In this document: positions 1 to 12,700 of the stretch, in pieces
Position numbering within the stretch: the first letter of the stretch is position 1
How the letters are laid out: every line of letters starts with the position of its first letter
Source: Mermis nigrescens
Lineage: Eukaryota > Nematoda > Enoplea > Mermithida > Mermithidae
Assembly: GCA_036768485.1 (NCBI GenBank)
Contig: JAVLUZ010000226.1
Coordinates: 1 to 64,000 of the forward strand
DNA length: 64,000 bases
Reading direction: 5' to 3'
The notes under the pieces: generated by a model
The model's database searches: none
What the model saw: the letters and a program-made list of their open reading frames with translations, nothing else
Told to the model about the DNA's origin: nothing
Program-made: the position numbers and the translations under genes

Positions 1-14
1 ACTCGGTTAGTAAA

Positions 15-469
15 CATAGGTGGGCGGCACCAAAGCTCAGGGAAGGGTGCAATATTTTTTAAAGGTCAAAAAATGGCCTTAAAGATGAAGGTATGGCGAA
101 AAAACACATCCTTTTTCAACGTTTCTCATCGAGCACTATCCATTGGCATCAAAAAATTGCGAAATTCTGGGGGGCGCATACCATAGGTGGGCGGCACCAA
201 ATTTCTGGGGGCGGGGTGTGCAAGATTTTTCCAAAGGTCAAAAATGGACTTAAAAATGCTGGTATGGCGAAAAAACACCATTTTTCGACGTTTCTCATCG
301 AGAGCACTATCCATTGGCATCAAAAAATTGCGAAAAAACAAAAAATTTCTAAAATTGAATTCTTGGGGGTACTTTGACTTGTGAGGGGGATATTTTGGTT
401 TCTCGGGAGGGTGCATACCCCCAAACCCCCCACGCCCAGGTATGGTGCATACCCCCACGCCCTGGTATT
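15..469 (+). mobile_element. family A hAT-like MITE, two overlapping copies
   Basis: A truncated copy fused to a second full copy, flanked by the perfect 8-bp duplication TTAGTAAA (7-14 and 470-477). Family consensus: about 210-260 bp, starts CATAGGTGGGCGGCACC, ends in a C-rich stretch and CCCAGGTATG; ends form imperfect inverted repeats (CATAGGTGGGCG against CACACCTGGGCG). Internal landmark: CATCGAGCACTATCCATTGG. Confidence 0.85.
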
Positions 470-533
470 TTAGTAAATACGGAACCCTTGTGGTCCCCTC
501 AGGGTGTTCATTAACGGGGTTCAAGTGTAATAA

Positions 534-718
534 TTATTCTCCATCAGAATGTTGGACATCAGCCGACTTTTCAATGACGACTACCGACGAATCGCCCGGA
601 TTATTCAAGCCCAACGAACTAGCGTCGAATGTGCCCGTTTCGCCAAACTCTCCAACGTCGGTTTTAAGGCAAACATCTGCATCGCCTTCGTAAACCGGTC
701 CGCTGGTGTAAATCGTTC
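534..718 (-). CDS. mle: mle last exon: acidic C-terminus and stop
   Basis: 185 nt, phase 1 in, TAA stop at 534-536. It encodes [38 protein letters not shown] and ends with [10 protein letters not shown]. The strongly acidic end is unlike the glycine-rich ends of fly MLE or human DHX9. Acceptor CTTTAG. The 3' UTR runs directly toward a transposon copy that begins at 469, 65 bp after the stop. Confidence 0.85.
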
Positions 719-3700
719 CTAAAGCGTTTTCGAACGATTATCTTTTTAAAAAACTTACTTTTAAAATGCGTATTTCTGTATCCATCGCAATATTTATAAA
801 TTTGGCCAAAGTCATTGATATTTTTAGTAGGTACCTTCAACAAGACGATGAAAAATAGCCCGGACACTGTATAGATTTGTTGCATTTCTCAGACGGCACT
901 GCAACATTTTAAGCATGTAAAAAGGGAGCTTGAAAGAGAAATTCGATTAGAATCGGACTAATATTGATGTACAGGGTGGTTAATAACCTTTTTACCCTGT
1001 TAGTGCTATAACTATAGAACTTGAGATCAAACCAAATATACCATTATATAGAGAATTGAAAACGAAATTAATTGATACCAAATTAAAAATCAGTGTGCTT
1101 AAGACCGGCAAGAGAGATAGTTCCTAAACGATCGGGGTGTGAACACAATTAATAAATGTCGATTTTCGATACTTATCAAAATGTTCTTCACGTTTCTGTA
1201 CCAAGTTTTATATCAATATCAGATAGGTCCTATTTTGGGCCTGGATAGTATTTGTTTGTTGGTCAGACTGTTTTTGTTCACGACAAGGCGCCTTGCATGC
1301 GAGCTAATGCAACCCAACATTTCTTAAAACAATCAAACGTCGAATTTTGGGGTAACGATATAATCATATGAAATTTCGCATAGGAAACGTGGAAAATATT
1401 CGGAAAAGTCTTGAAAATCGAAATAGTCTGTTTATTGAGTTGTGTTCATACCCAGATCATTTTGAAAGCTCTTTCTCGCACAAGTGATGGGCACACTGAT
1501 CATTAATCTGGTATCGATAAATTCCGTTTCACATTCTCTATCTAATGGTATATTTGGTTTGATCCCAAGCCCTATAGTTATAGCGCTGACCCCTAGCAAA
1601 AGGTTGCTAACCACCCGGTACATATGCTTTTTTGGTATTCAGCAAAAATTTTTCCCGATGTGATGTACAAGGACTTCACGGGACCGTTCTGAGCATGTAC
1701 AAAGATTTATGGGAAGACAAAAACTGTGAAAGGTCTGAAATTCCCAAAAAGTTTCGGCGCTAAAACAGTAATTGTCTGCCAGTGGCAGAAATTTGCATTT
1801 AAGTAGAATAGAAAAATGTCAAATTTTTAGTACTTTTTGACGTCAGAAACCCAAACATTAGCTAAAATACACTTCCTAAGGTCGAAAAACTCTGTTTTAC
1901 CAGTCTAAAATCGCTACTGTAACATATTTTGGAACGTTATTCAAAAATTTGCATGTATAAAATGTACATCTTTGTACATGTACAAAGAACTTTTGGGGAC
2001 CATCTTTGTACATATACAAAGGGACCTTGTACAAAAAAAACTGATGTACATACATAGTAGCTAGCTAGACTTTGGGGATGGGGATCTCCCACCCAAACAT
2101 GCTTGCCCCCATCCCCCCAAAACTAGAAAACTTTTGAACTCCCTTAATTTTCGGAAAAAAGACACTCCCACCATACGTATAACGGCTCGAAATATTGGGT
2201 GGGGTAAGATGGCCAATTTAAGGGGAGGGTAAATGACCTCAATTTTTGGCCAAAAAGGGTCAAACAATTTGATTTTTTCAAAAATCGGGGGGGGGGGAGG
2301 GAGGGGTTTGAAAATTTTCCGGCTTTGGGGAATTGGGGGACGACCGACTCTGAGTGGAGGATCCCCATCCCCCTATAATGTACAAGTATGCCCCTAGCCG
2401 AAATTCCGAGCTTTTACATGTTTGAGTACACTGATAAGGTTTGATGCGTTGCTGGAGTCACATGACATAATCCTGCTTGGGCATAGAAAATATACAAATC
2501 AAAATCAAAAATTTAAATCTGCACGAAATTGCTATTCCCTTTACCGTTTATTTTAAAGCAGTAAAGAGCATACCTGGGGTGAGGGTTTGCATCCCTCCCT
2601 CGAGAAACAAAAATACTCCCACAGAATTCAATTTTTCATTTTTTTTGTCTTTTTCGCAATTTTTGATGCCAATGGATGAGTGCTCGATGAGAAAAGTTTA
2701 AAAATGGTGTTTTTTCGCAATACCACCATTTTTAAGGCCATTTTTACCTTTAAAAAATCGTGCACACCCCCCCCCCTCAGGATTTTGATGCCGCCCACCT
2801 ATGGTAAAGAGCATAGGTGGGCAGCACCGAAATTCTAAGGGGGGGTGGAAAAAATTTTCAAAGGTCAAAAAATGGTCTTAAAAGTAGTCGTATAGCGAAA
2901 AACTCCATTTTTCAACGTTTCTCATCGAGCACTATTCAATGGCATCAAAAAATCGCTAAAAAGCAGAAAAAATTTTCAAAAATTGAATTTGGGGGGTATT
3001 TTGATTTCTGGGGTATTCCAACTTCTGGGGGGTGCATACCCACCAACCCCCACGCTTACATGTGGTAAAGAGGCGAACTTGACGTTACATATTTCCAATG
3101 CTTCTCTTTTGCAAAAAGTCGGAACCACACCTGGGCGTGGGAGGGGGTTTGGGGGTATGCACCCCCCAGAATTCAATTTTTGAAAATTTTTTCCGTTTTT
3201 TCGCAATTTTTTGATGCCAATGGATGTGCTATGAGAAACGTCGAAAAATGGTGTTTTTATCGCCATACCCCATTTCAAGGCCATTTTTTGACCTTCAAAA
3301 ATCATGCACCCCCAGAATTTTCTTGCTGCCCACGTATGGTCGGAACCTACTTTCAGTGCTAAAAGCATGTCATTCAGGATTGTGACGAGAACGGGTCACT
3401 ATCTGATCAATATGTTATCAATAACAAGAATAACCGCAATCAGACATGTCACAGCTCAACATTTGGGTGAGGACCATGAATGGGCGGCACCAAAATCCTG
3501 GGGGGTGCAAGATTTTTCAAACGTCAAAAATGATCTTAAAGATGGTGGTATGACGAAAAACACATTTTTCAACGTTTCTCATCGAGCTCTATTTATTGGC
3601 ATCAGAAAATTGCAACAAAAAAATTCAGAATTGAATTCTGGGGGGTATTTGATTTCTGAGGGGGTATTCGGCCTTCTGGAGGGTGCATAGCATACCCCCC

Positions 3701-6700
3701 AAACCCCTCTCCACCACGTCCACGTGTGGCGAGGACTGGGAAGTAGTCGACCATTTTTAGGAAGGAGTGGAGATAAAATACTATAAATTTTTGGTCTAAA
3801 ATGGCAAAAGGCAAAAAAAGATCTAAAAATGACCAAAAACGTAAGTTTTGTCAAAAATTGTCTGGTTTTGGGGAATAAGGGGGGGGGCAGGAACAACCAA
3901 CTTTGGGTGGGGGATTCCCCATCCCCCATGTTGTATGATCATAATCCTATGTACATAGGGACCACACCTGAGCGTGGGGGTTTAGGGGTATGCAACCCCC
4001 GAGAAACCAAAATACCCCCAGAATTCAATTTTTGAAATTTTTTTGTTTTGTTCGCAAGTTTTTGATGCCAATGGATAGTGCTCGATGAGAAACGTCGAAA
4101 ATGGTGTTTTTTCGCAATACCACTATTTTTAAGGCCATTTTTTGACATTTGAAAAATTTTTCGCTCCCCCAGAATCATGGTGCCGCCCATCTATGATAGG
4201 GACGAATTTAAGAGGCGCGGCCGCCCTCCCAGAAGTGGCCTAAAACACAGTCGGTGAGACGAAGAAGGGAAATGTAGTTTTTAGCAATTTTTGAGCACCT
4301 TTTGTCGCAATTACTCTCCTATTTCCGCATAATACTTAAGTATTAATAACATGCTTGACAGTTCTAGTGACCTGGAAATCCCACGCTCAGTAAAGGAATA
4401 ACTTTTTGTAGTCAACGTTTGTAGCCCTTGCAACGATCAATGGAGCAAAAGTGCAAGTGATCCCTCCCAGCATAGTTCATTCAGTTTTCTGACTGTGTCT
4501 TCAGTTGGTTTGTAAACATGCACAAATTGCTCAGGTGCATAAATACTATGCAAGAGCAGCAATTTTAATCCTCCTCAATTAAATTTATGCCAGAATTTTA
4601 AAAAAGTTCGAAACTTTGCGTCGCATTTTCGTTCAAATTAATGACAACGCTACTTTTCTGAACAAAAACTTCGAATTTTTACCGAAAACCCACACTAAAA
4701 AACTGATTCTCAGTACAATTGGACAATGAAAAACGGTGAAAATGCTATATTACGCGCGTGGGCAACAGGTTTTCGGAACTATTCTTGACTATTTGGCGAA
4801 AATATGGGATACCGCCCTCTTTGCGAAAAACATGGATCTTCCACGTGACGCAATCATACATGGGTGGGAAGCGACCAACTTCTAGGGAGGGGTCTTCTGG
4901 CAAGAGCCCAAAAAATCGCAAAAAAGCATGCCAAAAATTCAATTCTATAATTCTACCGATTTTTGGAATCTGTCAGATTCTGCAGGTGGGGTCTACAAAT
5001 AATGGGCAGCACCAAAATTCTGGAGGGGGGTGTGCAAGATTTTTCAAAGGTCAAAAAATGGTCTTTAAAATGGTGGTATGGCGAAAAAACACAATTTTTC
5101 AACGTTCCTCATCCATCACTATCCATTGGCATCAAAAAATTGCGAGGAAAACAAAAAATTTAAAAAATTGAATTCTGGGGGGTATTCGGCCTTGTGGCGG
5201 GTGTAAATATTTTTTGTTTTTTTTCGCAATTTTTCGATGTCAATGGACCGTGCTCGATGAGAAACGTTAAAAAATTGTGTTTTTCGCCATACCCCAGTTT
5301 TAAAGCTATTTTTTGACCTTGAAAAAATCTTGCAACCCCCACAACTTTGGTGCCGCCCACCTAAGGTTTAAACCCACTCCACCACACGCCTACGTGTGAA
5401 CGTAATCTTACCGTAACCTTTGGATCTGGGACCACTATCATACGTCGATCCAGTATTAAGGTATTCAGATTCGTTTCCATCGCCACAATGATCGAATAGA
5501 TTTCCAGTGTCATACGCCGATTCATTGCCCGCGTCAATTTCATTTCCGAACCCTTCATTGTATCCAGAATTTTCTGTATGAAAAATAAAACTAAAAATGC
5601 GAACAAAAAAAACGAAAACTAAAAAAAACTAGAAAATTCCAAACGAAACTCCGAATGCGAATGAAAAGAAAAATCGAAAAAAACGACCGCAAAAATTTTC
5701 TTCAAACGAATCTATATTCATATATTACATACATACAGACTGCATCTAGGTTACGGTCAAGGGGGGAACCCAACATAAATTGGTCTATAACTCGGAAAAT
5801 TCGTCCAAATAGCTCGAAAAAAACGCATTTTTCGAAGTATGTATTTCGATATGCGCGATCCATTAATATCATAAGATTCAAATTTTTGTAAAAAAAAATT
5901 TCCCACTCAAAAGGCTATAAAAAAAGTCATTTTTTGGTCGCGCTTCAGCTAAGATTATGGTAATTAGTTCAGATCCGGCGCGAAGCATCGAAAATTTGGA
6001 GATTTTGCGGCAAAGACATACCATTTTTCCATCTTTCCGTACATCGTCTTACCTTTCAAAAACTTTTTTCCGGTTGAGAAAGGGGCGACCGCCCCCTGCC
6101 CCCTTAAATACGACCCTGCATACGTATAATAAATTCGTTTATAATACAATATTGCATAACTTATCTCATCTATCATCGTCTCTAGTACATGGGCAGCAAG
6201 GAAATTCTGGGGGTCTGGTTGGGTGAAATTGCCAAAAATCACCAAACATGTTACTAAAAATAGAATTCTGGAGGTCTACAGTGATCTGTGGGGAGTTTTC
6301 AACTTCTGGGGGTGCGTGCAAGCCTCCTACCTCTCCCACGCCAACGTGCGCTCCAAGACCGTCTTGCATAGTCCATTTCATTAACAAAGCAAAAGTACAA
6401 AAATGGGAGGAAAGGCAAAAACGAACAGAAAAGACGAAAAATTAAAAAAAATAACAAATTTCAAACGAACCTGCAAAACCGCCCGTGGCGGTAATTGGCA
6501 ATTCAGAGTAGCCGAATGCGGACGCGGGTCCAGATCCACGAAAACCAGATCCGGATCCACGAAAACCGGATCCGGATCCAAGAAGGCCGGATCTGGATCC
6601 ACGAAAGTCGGATCCAGATCCACGAAAGCCGGATTCGGATCCGGATCCAAGAAGGCCGGATCTGGATCCACGGAAGTCGGATCCAGATCCACGAAAGCCG

Positions 6701-9700
6701 GATTCGGATCCGGATCCAAGAAGGCCGGATCTGGATCCACGAAAGTTGGATCCAGATCCACGAAAGCCGGATTGGGCTCCACGAAAGCCGGATTGGGCTC
6801 CGCGATCCGGTTCCACGAAAGCCGGACACGGATCCGCGAAAGCCGGACTCGGATCCGCGATAGCCGGATCCGGATCCACGAGAACCGGATCCGAATTCAC
6901 GAAGGCCGGACTCGGATCCACGAAAACCGGAGCCACCTTGGTATCCGCGGGATCTCGACGGGGGAGCGGATCCCCGAAATCCCGGTCTTCCAAGCGGCTG
7001 CCTATTGACCGAGCTGAGCTCGAATCCACCGGACGACAAGGAACCGGATCCACGGCCACGCCAACTGGCCCTAGATCCGCCTGAATAAAATTAATTAGAT
7101 AAAAAGCGCCAAAAGACAAATTTGATTTAAAATTTTATTTTATGTGTTTAAATTGGTTTGTAAACATAATGGTTTGAAAAATAAAAAAATAAAAAAATAC
7201 AAAATTTGGATAAAAAACTTGTAAAAACAACAAATATTTTAATGAATAATAAATCGCTGAACCTCTGGATTCGAAGCCGCCAGAACCAAACGACGCGCCG
7301 CGTGGGGAGCCACGCGACGCGAGACCGCGTCCACGGTTGCCGATGCTAGCGTTTCCGCCCATGGGCGACGAAAAACGCGGAGAAGGAGCGGATTCGCCGT
7401 GAGGATGCGCGGCGCCTGAGTCAGATGGATGAAAAGCATTATTCAATATTTTATTGACAGGAAAACATTCATACACGGGCAGCGACCAAATTCTAGGGGG
7501 TCTGGGTGGAGTAAAACTAGCAAAAATCTTAAAAACATGCCAAAAATTGGGAGGTCTACCGATATTGAGGGGGTTTAGCGGATTCTCGGGGTCTAAATCC
7601 CTCGACCCCGCGCCAATAAAAGAAACCGATGGCACAATATGAAAACGTTCAAAATTTTAGTTTTGGGTGGGGTAGTCGATGATTTTTAGGGGAGCAGGGT
7701 ATATAAGCTAAAAAATTTTATCCAAAATTGGCAAAAAAAGCATCTGAAAATAGTAAAATATCGCAATTTTCCACCCAAATCGAGATTAAAAAATTTCAGA
7801 GCCTATGAGGATGGGGGACGGCCAGCTTTGGATGGGGGACCCCCTGAATGGCTATAAAGATACATGAGCAGAGCCTTAATTCGGGGGGGGGGTTAAAAAT
7901 GTTCAAATGTCTAAAGAGGTCAAATAATTATTTGGTCTAGAAGGTCAAATTTGCGCGGTTTAAGGTGGGCTAAAAGACAAAAATTATACAAAAACGATAA
8001 ATCGGAAAATTTCGAGTTTAATAGCTCAAAAGTACGCAAAAAACTTATTTTGATGGTGTTTTAGACCTACTTCAAGAATTTTCCATGTTTCCCTTCAGAG
8101 GACCCGTGTGTGTTTCAAAACCTACTTTTTATTCAATTTTTTGCCAAAAATGGTAAGAAGGCAACAAAAAACTGGCCAAAAAACGCAAGCTTTCGCCTAA
8201 AATCGGGATGGGGGTTCGAAAATTCCTGACTTGGGGTGTTGGTGGGAAGTACCAACTTTGGGTGGCGGGCATGCCTGGGCGTGGAGGGGGGTTGGGATTT
8301 ACGCACCCCCAGAAAACAAAATACCCCCCCAGAATTCATTTTTTTGTTTTTTTTCGCAATTTTTTGATGCCAGTGGATAATGCTCGATGAGAAACGTTGA
8401 AAAATGGTGTTTTTCGCCATACCACTATTTTTACAGCCATTTTTTGACCATTGAAAAAATCTTGCACCCCCAGAACTTTGTTGCCGCCCAGCTATGGGGG
8501 CGGGATGAACACTTTTAGTTCTTGAATTTAAATTCTAAAATTGCCACTTATGTACCGATGTAATCAGGCCTTTGACCCAAACCAAAACTACCGCCACGTT
8601 GCGGCCCTCGTTGGACTCCGAAAGTGGCGCCGGGCGGAGTGAACCGAGCTCTTTTAGCAGCCATTCCGGACAACGATGATCCCGATTCGGCAGCGTTTCG
8701 CCGAAAACCTCTTGTTGCTGGAAAACTGGGCACAAACGGCTCTTGCGCTCTTAAATTTTGGTACATATACGCTATTTTTATAAAAAATAGAATCGTAACT
8801 TTATGTTATGAAAAATAGTTATATAATATTATGAAAAATATGAAACTAAATATACTTATACAAGATGATTTGTTAGTTTTAGAAGACCAAGTGGAAGAAG
8901 TTGGAGGTTGATCGAGAATAAAAAAGTAATACGAAAATTGAGATCACTGGAAGCTAACGCCGAATGCGATTTTATGGGAGGAACGGAAAAAAGTCTGATC
9001 AAATTTATTTAATTTTTTCCGATCATAGGAATAGCAGGCTTACTTATTTATGTAACTAACAGCTTAAGAATATCACTTACGCATGAATACCAATAGGCTG
9101 TGGGGGAACGCGTCAGCCGGTCTGGGGGCGGGGTCAAAAATTGAGCTTTTCTGGGCTTATAATAAGCTGAAAAAAGTGGTATAAGCGCTAGAATAGCATT
9201 AAAACACTTTTTCTGGTCAATTTTGAGCACTCTTGAAGGAAATTTTCAATTTTACTCCGTTCTTGGCCTTCATTTTGTCTCATTTTCCTTACAAAATTTT
9301 CCACTTTTCCATTCTGAAGCCTATGCCATACCCCTGGGCGTGGGGAGGGGTTAAGTGGGTATGCGCCCCCAGAAACCGAAATACCCCCAGATTTCAATTT
9401 TCAAAAATTTTTCGATGCCAATGGATGGTGCTCGATGAGAAAGGTTTAAAAATGGTGTTTTTTCGCTATACCACCATTTTAAGGCCATTTTTTGACTTTT
9501 GAAAAAATTTTGCACTCCCCCTCAGAACTCTGATGCCGCCCACCTATGGTCTATACCCCCAAACCCCCCAACACAGGTGCATGTCTGCTAGTAATGAAGT
9601 TGCACTGCGCGTAAACTCATACCATCTAAAGTAAAACCTAGTCTTTCTCTGATGAACTCTCCTGTTTACGTGACTTTTTCCGTGTTTTTTCTGTATATAC

Positions 9701-12700
9701 ACCTGCTTACTTTATCACGTTTCATTAAGCCTCTTGTGCCATGTAAAGACTATAATTTCTCATAATATAATTCTTTTTAGGTACATTTGTGCTATTTCTC
9801 GCGTCTTTTTGTTTCTTTCATACTAACAGCATGCTTCGCTTTTACCTCATTCTTCCTTTTTTCTACTTTTTCTCCTTATTGATTCATTCTTATATTACAA
9901 TTATCTACTTTTTTAAATATTTCATTTATTTTTACCTTTCTTTTCTTCCTTTCTTTTTTTAATTTTTTGTCTCACTAATGACTTCGTATTGGCCCAATAC
10001 ACTCAAAATTTTTTAAGATGTTCGAGCCTTTAAGTCTGACCTTAAAAATTAAATTAAAACGAAATTACATTGCCTAATCAAAAATAAGCATAGTAAGTAA
10101 TTCAAGCAATTTTGATGGAGTGAGAAACTGAGATTATATTGCAAAAGGTTGAAATTTTTAAAATGCAATCACCAACTTTGCATAAGTTTTCAATCTGCAC
10201 ATAAAATAGAAAAATTTAGACTTTTACCCATTTTCATAAGGTCAAATTTTCAGCTGGGGGAGTACCGAAAATTAGTAGATAGAAAAATGCTTCTAAAAAG
10301 GGTTATATAGCCTGTTTGGGCGCATAAAAATAGCTATATAGCCCTTTTGGATTCATAAACCTTTTCTTGAGTCGATAAAATAGCTATATATCCTTTTGAA
10401 CTCAGAAAAGACAACTAAAAGACAAAAAGAAAAAACAAAAACAAAACTAAAAGACAACAACAACTAAACAACAAAAACAACAACAACAACAACATACTAC
10501 AAAAAGACAACAACAACTATTTCTGAGCTCAAACGGCATGTTTCTGGAGTCCAAAAAACGCTATATGACTAGTTTTCTGAGCCCAAAAAGGCTATATCAT
10601 ATGCTCACTTTCTGAGCCCAAAAAGGGCTATATAGGAATGCTTTTTTTAACCAAAATGGCTGTATAATTAATTATCAGTTTTTCAGAGCTCAGATGGAAG
10701 TAAGACCCCTCGCCCCATGCTCTTGTATAATAAAACTATACAAAAAGTTAGTATTAAACAGTAGAAGGATCAAAAAGAAAGCGAAAATAGTCATATAAAA
10801 TCACCCCTCGCTCATCCATGCGTCGGGGCGCGCCAGCTGTTTCAAAACAGCCGACAAATGGACGTCATCTTCGGAAAGTTGGTTCAATGTTTCCGGGTCT
10901 TTCGTTGATCTGATCAGAAGTCCATCCACACAGCACCTCAATGCAACGATTTGAGCAGCGCTTTCAAACGGCATTCTCAGGCGAATCCTGTAAAACAGAT
11001 ACGATAATTGAAAATTAATTCAAAATTAAATAAAATTTTTAATTAAATTAATTCTGATTTAAATTAGTCAAATTAAATATGCTTTTTGGGATAATTAGGG
11101 CACTATTCTGCTTAAATAACTACTTAAACTAATCTAGTGAGCTATATGTATGTAGCTGCTATGAGTTTAGACATTTCTGATAAATTCGGCCTAATCAATC
11201 ACGCAAACACAAAGGGCAAAGTCTGACCTACCACGCAGAAATTTTTGAGTCTTCAAAAGCCCTGATGGCCACTGAAGAATTATGTATGTTAAAGCGAATT
11301 TAAAGTCTGGCCGTAGCTTTAATCTAACATATGAAGAACGAAATTTTGGCAAACCATAAATGTGAGTGCAGTAATTTGTATAAGGATATGGCGTAGAATC
11401 ATACAATTAACATCCCGAAAATTTGAGTAGGGGTTCCCTATCCAATTTTGGAGAAGACGGGGTATAATGACCTCCATTTTTGGCCGAAAACGCTTAAAAA
11501 CATCTAAAGACGACCTAAAATTCGATTTTTGTCAAAAAAAGGGGGAGGGTCAAAAATTTCTGGCTTTTAAGGGATGGGAGAACGGTCGACTTTGGGTAGG
11601 GGATCCCCCATCCCCCTTTTACAGGTACGCGTAGAATAATTTAGTTTGCGCAAGTAGGGCCGATAAATGAACAATGCCCTTGGAAAAAACATACTTCATT
11701 TTGACCAAGCACACAACTAGGCTCGAGTTTATTTAACATGAAAGGTTTGAGCGTGCCCACGTTTGATGGAGATAATAAATCCAAATGCTGACATATGAAT
11801 ACACAATAATACTAATTCTTAAACTACGTAAGACTTTCCCACAATGAAAGCATTCAGTAATACTGTAAGGTTGCCAGGCACGTAGCTGGCCGTCCTATTT
11901 TGGGGGACCAACAGCAATTTTTTTGGGGAGACTAAGCCCAAAAAGGCCAAAAATAGCTCGTTTAAAATGTCCTATTTTCCGATTTTTTGAATTCAGGGGA
12001 GGGGGTCCGAACCCCACTTTCATTCCCCCAGAGATACGTGCCTGAAGGTAGCAATAGAAAATTGGGCGGACATAATTAAACGAAAAAGAAAATGCTAACC
12101 ATCCATCCAGCGAAACCAAGCCGTCCGCGTATTGCACTCTACGAGCCCCAAAAAGCAACATTTGAAGCGGTGAAATCATTGTCATCTGCTTGCAAGATAT
12201 CGCTCGGGTTCGAACCTGCAATGTGAACTCAAACGATATTCAATGCATTTTACGTTATTAAGCCGAGCAAGCGACAGAGCCAAACGTGTAACAGGGGGAT
12301 GGGCGACCCCCCAAAACCTGGTCGTCACCACACCTGGGCGTGGGGGGTTTGGGGTATGAACCCTTCCGATAAACCAAAATACCCCAAAATACAATTTTTG
12401 AAATTTCTTTGTTTTTTTCGCAATTTTTTGATGCCAATGGATAGTGAGAAATGTTAAAAATGATGTTTTTGCGCCATACCACCATTTTAAGGCCATTTTT
12501 GACCTTTGGAAATATTTTGCACCCCCAGAACTTTGGTGCCGCCCACCTATGGTCGTCACCTACATCCCTCCCAAAGTCAGAAAATTTTTGACCTCCGGAC
12601 TTTTGGAAAACCTTGCGATTTTCGGCCGTTTTTAGTTTTTTGGGTCGGTTTTGGCCAAAAACTGGAGGTCATTCCCCCATGATAGAAATAGCCGGGGATC

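Noticed and set aside
126..524. 132-codon minus frame and similar frames at 2976, 3304, 12182, 4758.
   Set aside because: They run through family A and I transposon copies and recur with different frames in each copy.
1139..1327. 62-codon frame conserved at 27684-27872.
   Set aside because: It lies in the two family J copies; similarity reflects shared transposon DNA, and the meaningful frame there is the transposase one.
6403..7119. Long plus- and minus-strand frames (up to 225 codons) across the GGATCC array.
   Set aside because: All but the exon 29 frames are by-products of the palindromic, multiple-of-three repeat.
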